Below are positions 1 through 5,540 of a stretch of DNA of 5,540 nt, piece after piece (position 1 is the stretch's first letter; each line of letters starts with the position of its first letter). The notes below the pieces were generated by a model. It searched no databases. It was not told the DNA's origin and saw only the letters and a program-made list of their open reading frames with translations. Source of the stretch: JBOHHM01 sp050725495 (GTDB taxonomy: Bacteria; Pseudomonadota; Gammaproteobacteria; Burkholderiales; Burkholderiaceae_C); the NCBI GenBank assembly GCA_050725495.1, contig JBOHHM010000220.1, forward strand, positions 1 to 5,540, read 5' to 3'. The translations under genes were made by a program, and so were the position numbers.

Positions 1-84
1 AGCGGCGGTCTGAGCGCTGCCGGTCTGAACACCCCCGGTCGCAACACCAGCGGCTTCGAGTTCGGCGTTCGCCACTCCTTCTAA
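1..84 (+). CDS. C-terminal end of an outer-membrane porin (5' truncated by window)
   Basis: The first 27 codons read in frame 1 to a TAA stop at 82-84 and end in GFEFGVRHSF. A last strand of alternating hydrophobic residues closing on a C-terminal Phe is the classical signature of outer-membrane beta-barrel proteins, recognised by the BAM assembly machinery. The form GxRHxF is typical of trimeric general porins (Gram-negative porin family) in Burkholderiales. A strong intrinsic terminator follows 44 bases after the stop, so this is the end of its transcription unit and it is probably unrelated to the transporter genes downstream. Only the tail is visible: the porin assignment is inferred from the C-terminal motif, and another beta-barrel protein is possible. 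Confidence 0.7.
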   Translation, partial: SGGLSAAGLNTPGRNTSGFEFGVRHSF

Positions 85-128
85 TCATGCGCTGGCCTCG
101 TGCCAGCTGTGATCGGAATCGGCCAAAT

Positions 129-158
129 GCCGCCAGCCTTCGGGCTGGCGGCTTTTTT
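129..158 (+). terminator. Rho-independent terminator of the porin gene
   Basis: A perfect 10-bp GC-rich stem (GCCGCCAGCC at 129-138 and GGCTGGCGGC at 143-152) encloses a TTCG tetraloop and is followed directly by six T residues (153-158). A short A-run lies just upstream (125-127). Stem, ultra-stable loop and T-tract all fit an intrinsic terminator, and its place after the porin stop fits as well. The AAATG/CATTT flanks extend the symmetry, but the A-run is too short to make termination in the reverse direction convincing. Confidence 0.92.
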
Positions 159-251
159 CATTTGGGTGAGAGCGTTCGAACTGCAATCGCGCTGCCACAA
201 GAACTACCGCTGCAGGGATGGCACAAAACCGTTTCGTAGGGGCCTGGATAC

Positions 252-1016
252 ATGCGACCTCACCTTGAAAGATGGCTGCTGGTTCTGGCGCTGGCCCAGT
301 TGGCTGCCTGCGCCTCGGCTCCGGTGCCGGTGGACGATGCCGGCGTGAAGGCCACGCCCTGGAGTGACGCTTCCACCCGCGGCGTCGAAACGCCGCCCTG
401 GCACCACTACAAACTCCCCGGCAAGCAGCCCACGCAATTCGCCTACACACGCCTGGACGGCCGCGATGCCATGGCCGTGACGGCGGTGTCGTCTGCCAGC
501 ATGCTGCGGCAGCCGGTCCGCATCGAGCCGGCCGAGCTCGGCGGCCTGCGATTTTCCTGGAAGGTCCCCGAATTGATTGCCGCGGCCGATATGGCCGAGC
601 GCGAAGCAGACGACTCCCCGGTGCGCGTCGTGCTGGCTTTCGACGGTGATCGCAGCAAGCTGTCAGCCAGGAACGCCATGTTGTCGGAGCTGGCACGCAC
701 CTTGACGGGCGAGGAAATGCCCTACGCCACGCTGATGTATGTCTGGTGCAACCAGCGCGCACCGGGCAGCGTGATCATCAATTCGCGCACCGACCGCATC
801 CGCAAGTTCGTGGTCGAGTCGGGCGCGGGCAAGCTCAACCAGTGGCTCGACTATGAGCGCAACATCCGCTCCGACTACGAGAAAGCCTTTGGCGAGGCGC
901 CGGGCGCCCTGGTGGGCATAGGCATCATGACCGACAGCGACAATACCCAGTCCATCACGCGGGCCTGGTATGGGCCGGTCCGCCTGCTGCCCGCGGCGCT
1001 CCAAAGCAGGCGCTGA
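252..1016 (+). CDS. DUF3047 family lipoprotein, function unknown
   Basis: The predicted protein has 254 residues. It opens with a lipoprotein signal: basic N-terminus, hydrophobic core (residues 8-19) and lipobox L17-A18-A19-C20, followed by A21, so outer-membrane sorting is expected. The rest matches my recollection of the DUF3047 family: LRFSWKV (99-105), the acidic AEREADD stretch leading into a beta strand (115-131), LMYVW (161-165), W198 with YERNIRSDYEKAFGE (201-215), IMTDSDNT (225-232) and AWYG (238-241). The overall form is a compact beta-rich periplasmic domain; no enzyme activity is known to me for the family. Position 166 is Cys where I recall an acidic or polar residue in relatives. 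AGGGG at 238-242, nine bases before the ATG, supports the start. It lies alone between the porin terminator and the transporter, and nothing in the sequence ties it to transport. Confidence 0.87.
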   Translation: MRPHLERWLLVLALAQLAACASAPVPVDDAGVKATPWSDASTRGVETPPWHHYKLPGKQPTQFAYTRLDGRDAMAVTAVSSASMLRQPVRIEPAELGGLRFSWKVPELIAAADMAEREADDSPVRVVLAFDGDRSKLSARNAMLSELARTLTGEEMPYATLMYVWCNQRAPGSVIINSRTDRIRKFVVESGAGKLNQWLDYERNIRSDYEKAFGEAPGALVGIGIMTDSDNTQSITRAWYGPVRLLPAALQSRR

Positions 1017-1058
1017 GAGCGCCGCAGCAGCACACCGGGAAACCCCTTGCCGCGCGGC

Positions 1059-1073
1059 GCACGGGCTTGGTGC
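1059..1073. promoter_or_regulatory. Possible NtrC-like dyad upstream of the first binding-protein gene
   Basis: In the 88-base gap before the first binding-protein gene, GCAC (1059-1062) and GTGC (1070-1073) form an inverted pair separated by seven bases, within GCACGGGCTTGGTGC. GCAC-N7-GTGC is the conserved core of nitrogen regulator NtrC sites, and a peptide importer would be a sensible nitrogen-control target. Against this, the right half (TTGGTGCA) is a better match than the left, the core is short and GC-rich so it could arise by chance, and the site is only 31 bases from the start codon. No convincing sigma-54 -24/-12 element was found. This is a weak candidate only. Confidence 0.2.
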
Positions 1074-1104
1074 ATAGTCGTGGCTTTCAAATTTAGAGAG
1101 TCCT

Positions 1105-2697
1105 ATGAAACTCAAACTCGCCTTGCTGTCTGCCGCCGCGCTCGCTGCATTCGCCGCCGCGCCGGCCCTGCAGGCCAAAACCTTCAAATGGTCCAGTGCC
1201 AGCGACATTCCCACGCTGGACATCCATTCGCAGAACAATGCGCTGGGCAATGGCGTGCACGCGGCCATCTATGACTCGCTGGTCTACTACAACAGCCGCA
1301 CGTTCAAAGTCGACCCACAGCTGGCCACCGAGTGGAAGCTGATCAACCCGACCCAGATGCGCATCAGCCTGCGCAAGGGCGTGAAGTTCAGCGATGGCTC
1401 GGCGTTCACGGCCGACGACGCCAAGTATTCGCTCGAGCGGGCCATGGCCAAGAGCTCCAACTACGGTGTCTATGCCCAGGGCATCGACAAGGTGGTGAAG
1501 GTCGACGACCATACCATCGACATCATCAACAAGGCGCCGAATCCGGTGCTGATGAACCAGCTGACCGAGCTGCGCATGATGAGCCGGGCCTGGGCCGAGA
1601 AGAACAAGTCGCTCGAGCCCAAGGACATCCGCACCAAGGATGAGACCTTCGCCCACCGCAATGCCATGGGCACGGGCCCGTTCATGGTCAAGGAATGGCA
1701 GCCTGACCAGAAGCTGGTGCTGGTGCAAAACCCCAACTGGTGGGGCAAGGCCCAGTATGCCAAGGAAGGCAACCTGACCGAGATCGTCTACACGCCGATC
1801 AAGTCCGAGGCTACCCGTGTGGCGGCCTTGCTGTCGGGCGAGCTGGACCTCGTGCTCGATCCGAGCCCGCAGGATCTGGGCAAGCTGCGCGCCCATGCCG
1901 CCCTCAAGGTGGTGGACGGCGCCGAAAACCGCACGATTTTCTTCGGCATGGACCAGTTTCGCGATGAACTGCCCGGCTCCAACGTGAAGGGCAAAAACCC
2001 GCTGAAGGACCAGCGCGTGCGCAGGGCCCTGTACCAGGCCATCGATGTGGCCGCCATCAACAAGGTCGTGATGCGCGGCCTGAGCCAGCCCACCGGCACG
2101 CTCATTGCGCCGCAGGTCAACGGCTGGACCCAAAAGGCCGATGCGCGCTGGCCCTACGACGCCGCGGGCGCCCAGAAGCTGCTGGCCGAGGCCGGTTACC
2201 CCGCCGGCTTCGAGGTGGATTTTGCCTGTCCGAACAACCGTTACATCAATGACGAGGAAATCTGCCAGGCCGTCACGGCGATGTGGGCCAAGGTGGGGGT
2301 CAAAGCCAAGCTGCGCACCCTGCCTCTGGTGACCTACTTCCCGATGATCCAGCGCTATGAGGCCAGCATTTACATGCTCGGCTGGGGCGTACCGACCTTT
2401 GATGCGCTGTACAGCCTGCAGTCGCTGGTGCGCAGCGTAGGGGCCAGCGGCGACGGCAATTACAACGTGGGCCGTTACTCCAACCCCCAGATGGATGCAC
2501 TGGTGGAGCGCATCAAGAAGGAGACCGACCTGAAGAACCGCAACGACCTGATCGAAAAAGCCCTGCTGCTCGAGCATGAGGAGGTGTCGCACATTCCGCT
2601 GCACAATCAGGTCATCCCCTGGGCCATGAAGAAAAACATCGAGGTCGTGCATCGCGCCGACAACCGCATCGACTGGCGGCTGATCAAGGTCAACTGA
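1105..2697 (+). CDS. ABC transporter periplasmic solute-binding protein, family 5 (peptide/DppA-OppA type)
   Basis: This 530-residue protein is the usual length for SBP family 5, which captures di- or oligopeptides (sometimes opines, nickel or other small ligands) in the periplasm for a DppBC/OppBC-type importer. A Sec signal peptide is clear: MKLK, a hydrophobic Ala/Leu core, and probable cleavage after A21-L22-Q23-A24. Family landmarks follow: LATEW (73-77), LRKGVKFSDG (89-98), FTADDAKYSLERA (101-113), GTGPF (189-193), NPNWW (209-213), DQRVRRALYQAID (302-314), LGWG (425-428) and YSNPQMDAL (458-466). The mature protein holds just two cysteines, C375 and C387, which could form a disulfide. 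GAGAG at 1096-1100, four bases before the ATG, serves as the ribosome site. A permease gene follows after 135 bases. The ligand cannot be assigned from sequence alone; a peptide or N-acyl amino acid is inferred from the neighbouring hydrolase. Confidence 0.96.
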   Translation: MKLKLALLSAAALAAFAAAPALQAKTFKWSSASDIPTLDIHSQNNALGNGVHAAIYDSLVYYNSRTFKVDPQLATEWKLINPTQMRISLRKGVKFSDGSAFTADDAKYSLERAMAKSSNYGVYAQGIDKVVKVDDHTIDIINKAPNPVLMNQLTELRMMSRAWAEKNKSLEPKDIRTKDETFAHRNAMGTGPFMVKEWQPDQKLVLVQNPNWWGKAQYAKEGNLTEIVYTPIKSEATRVAALLSGELDLVLDPSPQDLGKLRAHAALKVVDGAENRTIFFGMDQFRDELPGSNVKGKNPLKDQRVRRALYQAIDVAAINKVVMRGLSQPTGTLIAPQVNGWTQKADARWPYDAAGAQKLLAEAGYPAGFEVDFACPNNRYINDEEICQAVTAMWAKVGVKAKLRTLPLVTYFPMIQRYEASIYMLGWGVPTFDALYSLQSLVRSVGASGDGNYNVGRYSNPQMDALVERIKKETDLKNRNDLIEKALLLEHEEVSHIPLHNQVIPWAMKKNIEVVHRADNRIDWRLIKVN

Positions 2698-2717
2698 AAG
2701 CCCGAGCAAGCTCGATT

Positions 2718-2741
2718 CAATGGCCCTGCGGGGCCTTGTTT
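2718..2741 (+). terminator. Possible weak terminator or attenuator after the first binding-protein gene
   Basis: GGCCC (2722-2726) pairs with GGGCC (2731-2735) around a TGCG loop. CAA (2718-2720) can extend the stem with TTG (2736-2738) if T2721 bulges out, and three T residues follow (2739-2741). The T-tract is short and interrupted by G, so termination would be partial. A leaky terminator or mRNA-stabilising hairpin here is common in ABC operons and would raise binding-protein output over the permease. A smaller hairpin, CGAG/CTCG, lies just before it (2703-2714). Confidence 0.4.
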
Positions 2742-2781
2742 CATGCGGTGTTCAGAGAGGATGCCTAAGGAAATCCCCGTG

Positions 2782-2808
2782 TTGGTGCGTGGCTGGCTCT
2801 GCTAGCAT
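2782..2808 (+). promoter_or_regulatory. Weak candidate promoter for the permease-hydrolase unit
   Basis: In the 135-base gap before the permease gene, TTGGTG (2782-2787) resembles a -35 box, and TGCTAGCAT (2800-2808) fits an extended -10 (TGn followed by TAGCAT). The spacer is only 15 bases, shorter than the preferred 17, although an extended -10 tolerates a poor -35. A start about seven bases after the -10 would leave a leader of roughly 15-18 bases before the ATG at 2833. This rests on consensus matching alone. Confidence 0.2.
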
Positions 2809-2832
2809 CGCCGCTACTCAAAAGTTGCTCTG

Positions 2833-3813
2833 ATGTTTGCCTTTATCCTGCGTCGTCTGATTCAAGCCGTGATTGTGATGGTCACGGTGGCCCTGATTGC
2901 CTTCATGCTGTTCCAGCATGTGGGTGACCCCGTGGTGTTCCTGCTCGGCCAGGATGCCACGCCCCAGCAAATCCGCGAGCTGCGCGCCGACCTGGGGCTG
3001 AACAAATCGTTTCTCGTGCAGTTCTGGCATTTTCTGGTCAACGCGGCGCAAGGCGAGTTTGGTCTGAGCCTGCGCCAGGGCGCCAAGGTCTCGCGCCTGA
3101 TCGCCGAGCGCTTTCCCGCCACGCTGGAGCTGGCCCTGGTGGCGGCCCTGCTGGCGCTTGTGATCGGCATTCCCATGGGCGTTTATGCGGCCTTGCGCCG
3201 TGGCAGCTTCATGAGCCAGGTGTTCATGACGCTGTCGCTGCTGGGGGTGTCGCTGCCGACCTTTCTGATCGGCATCCTGCTGATTCTGGTGTTTGCCGTG
3301 GGCCTGGGCTGGTTCCCCAGTTTCGGGCGCGGCGAGGTCGTGCAGCTGGGCTGGTGGAGCACCGGCCTGCTCACGGCCAAGGGCTGGCATCACATCGTGC
3401 TGCCGGCGATCACGCTGGCCGTGTTCCAGCTCACCCTGATCATGCGCCTGGTGCGCGCTGAAATGCTGGAGGTGCTGCGCACCGACTACATCAAGTTCGC
3501 CCGGGCCCGCGGCCTGAGCAACCGGGCCATTCATTTTGGCCATGCCCTCAAGAACACGCTGGTGCCCGTGATCACCATCACCGGGCTGCAGCTGGGCGCC
3601 TTGATCGCCTTTGCCATCATCACCGAAACCGTGTTCCAGTGGCCGGGCATGGGCCTGCTGTTCATCCAGGCCGTGACCTTCGCCGACATCCCGGTCATGG
3701 CCGCCTACCTGTGCCTGATTGCGCTGATTTTCGTGGTCATCAACCTGGTGGTGGACCTGCTGTACTTCGTCGTCGACCCGCGGCTGCGCGTGGGCAAGGC
3801 AGGAGGCCACTGA
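2833..3813 (+). CDS. ABC transporter permease, DppB/OppB type
   Basis: This 326-residue integral membrane protein is one half of the membrane channel of a peptide importer. The N-terminal membrane helix (about 9-29) is followed by the long periplasmic segment typical of DppB/OppB, with GDPV (31-34), LRADLGLNKSFLVQF (50-64) and GEFGLSL (74-80). Further helices lie near 98-120, 131-157, 186-206, 247-268 and 287-312. The EAA loop that docks on the ATPase is at about 209-239, with DYIKFARARGLS (218-229). LPTFLIG (141-147), ETVFQWPGMG (265-274) and the terminal DPRLR (315-319) are family landmarks. The start has only a poor ribosome site (AAAAG, 2820-2824), but the protein begins exactly where family members do. 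The stop overlaps the start of the hydrolase gene. Its usual partner permease (DppC type) and ATPases are absent from the window. Confidence 0.96.
   Translation: MFAFILRRLIQAVIVMVTVALIAFMLFQHVGDPVVFLLGQDATPQQIRELRADLGLNKSFLVQFWHFLVNAAQGEFGLSLRQGAKVSRLIAERFPATLELALVAALLALVIGIPMGVYAALRRGSFMSQVFMTLSLLGVSLPTFLIGILLILVFAVGLGWFPSFGRGEVVQLGWWSTGLLTAKGWHHIVLPAITLAVFQLTLIMRLVRAEMLEVLRTDYIKFARARGLSNRAIHFGHALKNTLVPVITITGLQLGALIAFAIITETVFQWPGMGLLFIQAVTFADIPVMAAYLCLIALIFVVINLVVDLLYFVVDPRLRVGKAGGH
3801..3806 (+). promoter_or_regulatory. Strong ribosome-binding site that fixes the hydrolase start
   Basis: AGGAGG, a perfect anti-Shine-Dalgarno match, lies in the last codons of the permease gene, six bases before the ATG at 3813. 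That ATG overlaps the permease TGA as TGATG. The arrangement indicates translational coupling and rules out in-frame ATGs further upstream (as far as 3639), whose extra residues would be an Arg/Gly/Pro-rich out-of-frame reading of the permease. Confidence 0.9.
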
Positions 3814-5027
3814 TGCTGGCGCCACGTCTGAAGGCCAGCGGCCGCGTCTTCGCGCAGATCGCCGAGTTTCACCCCGAGCTCACGGCCTTTCGCCGTGACC
3901 TGCATGCCCACCCCGAACTGGGCTTTGAGGAGGTGTACACGGCGGGCCGCGTGACAGAGGCGCTCAAGCTGTGCGGCGTCGACGAGGTTCACGAGCGCAT
4001 CGGCAAGACCGGGGTCGTGGCCGTGATCAAGGGTCGGGGCCACAGCAGCGGCAAGATGATCGGCCTGCGCGCCGACATGGACGCCTTGCTGATGACCGAG
4101 CACAACGACTTCGCCTGGAAATCGTCCAAGCCGGGCCTGATGCACGGCTGCGGCCACGATGGCCACACGGCCATGCTGGTGGGCGCGGCGCGCTACCTGG
4201 CCCAGAGCCGCAATTTTGACGGAACGGCCGTGCTGATCTTCCAGCCTGGCGAAGAGGGCTTCGCCGGCGCGCGGGTCATGATCGAAGAAGGCCTGTTCGA
4301 GCGCTTTCCCGTGCAGGCCGTTTACGGCATGCACAACTGGCCCTCGATGAAGCCGGGCATGGTGGGAATCAATCCGGGGCCGATGATGGCGGCGGCCGAC
4401 CGCATCACCATCGACATCACGGGGCGCGGCGGCCATGGCGCTCATCCCTACATGACGGTCGATCCGGTGCTGGTGGCCGCCCATATCATCACCGCTGTGC
4501 AAAGCATTGTGTCGCGCAATGTCAAGCCGGTGGACAGCGCCGTGATCAGCCTTTGCGCCATGCATGCCGGCGACCTGGGCGCCATGAGCGTAGTGCCGGG
4601 CAAGGCCACCCTGGTCGGCACGGTGCGCACCTTCAATCCGGACGTGCAGGACCTGATCGAGCGCCGCCTGCATGAGCTGTGCAGCGGGGTCGCGCTGGGT
4701 TTCGGGGCTTCGGCCAGCGTGAACTACGAGCGCATCTACCCCGCGACCATCAATTCGGAAGAGGAAGCGGCGTTCGCCGCCGACGTGGCCCAGTCGCTGG
4801 TGGGGCCGGACCATGTGGTGCGCGACATGGAGCCCAGCATGGGCGCGGAAGATTTTTCCTTCATGTTGCAGGTCAAGCCCGGTGCCTACCTGCGCATCGG
4901 CCAAGGCGGCGAGGGCAGCTGCTTCCTGCACAACAGCCGCTACGACTTCAATGACGACATTCTTGCGCTGGGCTCGGCCTTGCACGCCAGCCTGGTCGAG
5001 CAGGCCATGCCGCTGCAGCAGGCCTGA
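3813..5027 (+). CDS. M20D-family metallohydrolase (amidohydrolase / N-acyl-amino-acid hydrolase)
   Basis: The 404-residue protein is a full-length member of the M20D group, which includes hippurate hydrolase, N-acetyl amino acid deacetylases, AbgA/AbgB and plant IAA-amino acid hydrolases. These cytoplasmic di-metal enzymes cleave an amide bond to release an amino acid. Visible motifs are RRDLHAHPELGFEE (27-40), LRADMDAL (85-92), HGCGHDGH (111-118; metal ligands C113 and H115), QPGEEG (144-149; catalytic base E147, ligand E148), GMHNWP (172-177; ligand H174), the dimerisation-domain GRGGHGAHP (204-212; H208 probably completes the neighbouring active site), GAEDFSF (344-350) and LHN (372-374; ligand H373). 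Every expected ligand is present, so it should be active. There is no signal peptide, which fits a cytoplasmic role after import. It overlaps the permease gene by one base. The exact substrate (N-acyl amino acid, dipeptide or aryl-acyl conjugate) is not decidable from sequence. Confidence 0.95.
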   Translation: MLAPRLKASGRVFAQIAEFHPELTAFRRDLHAHPELGFEEVYTAGRVTEALKLCGVDEVHERIGKTGVVAVIKGRGHSSGKMIGLRADMDALLMTEHNDFAWKSSKPGLMHGCGHDGHTAMLVGAARYLAQSRNFDGTAVLIFQPGEEGFAGARVMIEEGLFERFPVQAVYGMHNWPSMKPGMVGINPGPMMAAADRITIDITGRGGHGAHPYMTVDPVLVAAHIITAVQSIVSRNVKPVDSAVISLCAMHAGDLGAMSVVPGKATLVGTVRTFNPDVQDLIERRLHELCSGVALGFGASASVNYERIYPATINSEEEAAFAADVAQSLVGPDHVVRDMEPSMGAEDFSFMLQVKPGAYLRIGQGGEGSCFLHNSRYDFNDDILALGSALHASLVEQAMPLQQA

Positions 5028-5064
5028 TGCCGCCTCTTTCGTGAAATCACAAATTTCTTGTCCC

Positions 5065-5070
5065 AAGGAG
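5065..5070 (+). promoter_or_regulatory. Ribosome-binding site of the second binding-protein gene
   Basis: AAGGAG lies five bases before the ATG at 5076 and fixes the start of the truncated gene. The intergenic gap is only 48 bases and shows no terminator, only a minor GAAAT/ATTTC dyad (5043-5057), so co-transcription with the hydrolase gene is likely. Confidence 0.85.
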
Positions 5071-5075
5071 TTCCC

Positions 5076-5540
5076 ATGAAATTCAAGCCGCAACTGCTCT
5101 GTGCCGCTGTGATGTGTGCACTGGCTGCTACAAGTTTTGTAGCGAGTGCAAATACGATCCGGGTCGCCAACCAGGGCGACGCCCTGTCGATGGACCCGCA
5201 CTCGCTCAACGAAGCGCTGCAGCTGAGCGTGACCGGCAACGTCTATGAAGGCCTGGTGATTCACAACAAGGACCTGAGCCTGGCCCCGGGCCTGGCGACG
5301 TCGTGGAAGCAGACCTCCCCCACGGTCTGGCGCTTCGAACTGCGCAAGGGGGTGCAATTCCATGATGGCACGCCGTTCACGGCCGATGACGTGCTGTTCA
5401 CCTTCCAGCGCGCAGCCGGCGAGGGCTCCGACATGAAGAGCTATGTCAACGACGTCAAGGACGTGCGCAAGCTCGGCGACCATGTGGTCGAGATTGAAAC
5501 CAGGGCGCCGTTCCCGATCCTGCCCGATGTGCTCTTCCCG
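5076..5540 (+). CDS. Second ABC solute-binding protein, family 5 (3' truncated by window)
   Basis: The frame is open from the ATG to the window end, giving the first 155 residues of a protein expected to be about 500-530 long. The signal peptide is MKFKPQLL, a hydrophobic stretch, then a probable cut after A23-S24-A25, before N26. Cysteines at 9 and 14 do not form a lipobox. Family 5 landmarks follow: VYEGLV (56-61), LAPGLATSW (69-77), LRKGVQFHDG (89-98) and FTADDVLFTFQRA (101-113). Over residues 26-113 it aligns with the first binding protein of the window with one single-residue gap and, by hand count, about 37 of 89 identical positions, so the two are divergent paralogues rather than a recent duplication. 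Codons 18-27 (TACAAG through AATACG) are richer in A/T than the rest and contain a perfect palindrome. It is probably the same operon as the permease and hydrolase; the ligand is unknown. Confidence 0.93.
   Translation, partial: MKFKPQLLCAAVMCALAATSFVASANTIRVANQGDALSMDPHSLNEALQLSVTGNVYEGLVIHNKDLSLAPGLATSWKQTSPTVWRFELRKGVQFHDGTPFTADDVLFTFQRAAGEGSDMKSYVNDVKDVRKLGDHVVEIETRAPFPILPDVLFP
5127..5143. repeat. Perfect inverted repeat inside signal-peptide codons
   Basis: GCTACAA (5127-5133) and TTGTAGC (5137-5143) form a perfect 7-bp stem with the three-base loop GTT. It falls in the codons for the end of the signal peptide of the second binding protein, in a locally A/T-rich patch. The inverted repeat itself is certain. 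Whether it is a fragment of an interspersed palindromic repeat, a functional mRNA hairpin or chance is open. Confidence 0.6.

Noticed and set aside
174..181. GTTCGAAC palindrome as an operator for the DUF3047 gene
   Set aside because: An eight-base palindrome is expected by chance and no flanking symmetry or promoter elements support it.
1009..1023. GGCGCT/AGCGCC hairpin over the stop codon of the DUF3047 gene as a terminator
   Set aside because: The stem is six base pairs with a three-base loop and no T-tract follows, so intrinsic termination is not supported.
1093..2709. A 538-codon open frame on the minus strand opposite the first binding-protein gene
   Set aside because: It mirrors the codon phase of the real gene. 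In GC-rich DNA with G/C third positions the opposite frame rarely meets stops. Its His/Gly/Leu/Val/Ala-rich translation has no recognisable domain, while the + strand reading has a signal peptide and full family motifs.
3639..3812. In-frame ATG at 3639 as an N-terminal extension of the hydrolase
   Set aside because: The extra 58 residues are an Arg/Gly/Pro-rich out-of-frame reading of the permease gene. The ATG at 3813 has AGGAGG six bases upstream and gives the normal family length.
2818..3825. A 335-codon minus-strand open frame opposite the permease gene
   Set aside because: Its translation is dominated by His, Gln, Gly and Asp, the expected complement of membrane-helix codons, so it is a shadow.
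5043..5057. GAAAT/ATTTC dyad before the second binding-protein gene as a terminator or operator
   Set aside because: It has five mostly A-T pairs, no T-tract and no known operator form, which is too weak to call.
3705..5483. A 592-codon minus-strand open frame across the permease end, hydrolase and second binding protein
   Set aside because: It spans three well-supported + strand starts and stops and has the composition of an antisense shadow, with no domain or credible start signal.
1..5540. CRISPR arrays, tRNA or rRNA genes, insertion sequences, or defence-type genes
   Set aside because: No direct-repeat arrays, cloverleaf or rRNA-like segments, transposase motifs or terminal inverted repeats were seen; nearly all of the window is explained by envelope and transport genes.

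Overview
The window looks like chromosomal DNA of a GC-rich Gram-negative betaproteobacterium, most likely Burkholderiales and probably Comamonadaceae-like. The grounds are strong G/C preference at third codon positions, a porin-type C-terminus ending in Phe, a DUF3047 lipoprotein, and peptide-transporter genes of the kind common in that order. This placement rests on pattern recognition; no search was run. All genes that can be supported lie on the + strand.

Layout: (1) 1-84 is the tail of an outer-membrane porin, closed by a textbook intrinsic terminator at 129-158. (2) 252-1016 encodes a DUF3047-family lipoprotein of unknown role. (3) 1105-2697 encodes a complete periplasmic peptide-type solute-binding protein (SBP family 5, DppA/OppA-like). 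(4) A 135-base gap carries a modest terminator-like hairpin and a weak promoter candidate. (5) 2833-3813 encodes a DppB/OppB-type inner-membrane permease. (6) 3813-5027 encodes an M20D amidohydrolase/carboxypeptidase whose start codon overlaps the permease stop by one base, with a strong AGGAGG ribosome site. (7) From 5076 to the window end runs the first 155 codons of a second family-5 solute-binding protein, homologous to the first. No gene-free stretch exceeds 300 bases.

Together, genes 3, 5, 6 and 7 look like an import-and-hydrolyse unit. Periplasmic binding proteins deliver a peptide or N-acylated amino acid to an ABC importer, and a cytoplasmic metallohydrolase, translated in step with the permease, cleaves it. 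The second permease (DppC-type) and the ATPases (DppD/DppF-type) that such a transporter needs are not in the window and would be expected downstream of the second binding protein. The families are ordinary. The points worth a second look are the order (binding protein, one permease, hydrolase, second binding protein), a perfect palindrome inside the signal-peptide codons of the second binding protein, and some candidate regulatory sites. I see no clear evidence of a wholly new system.
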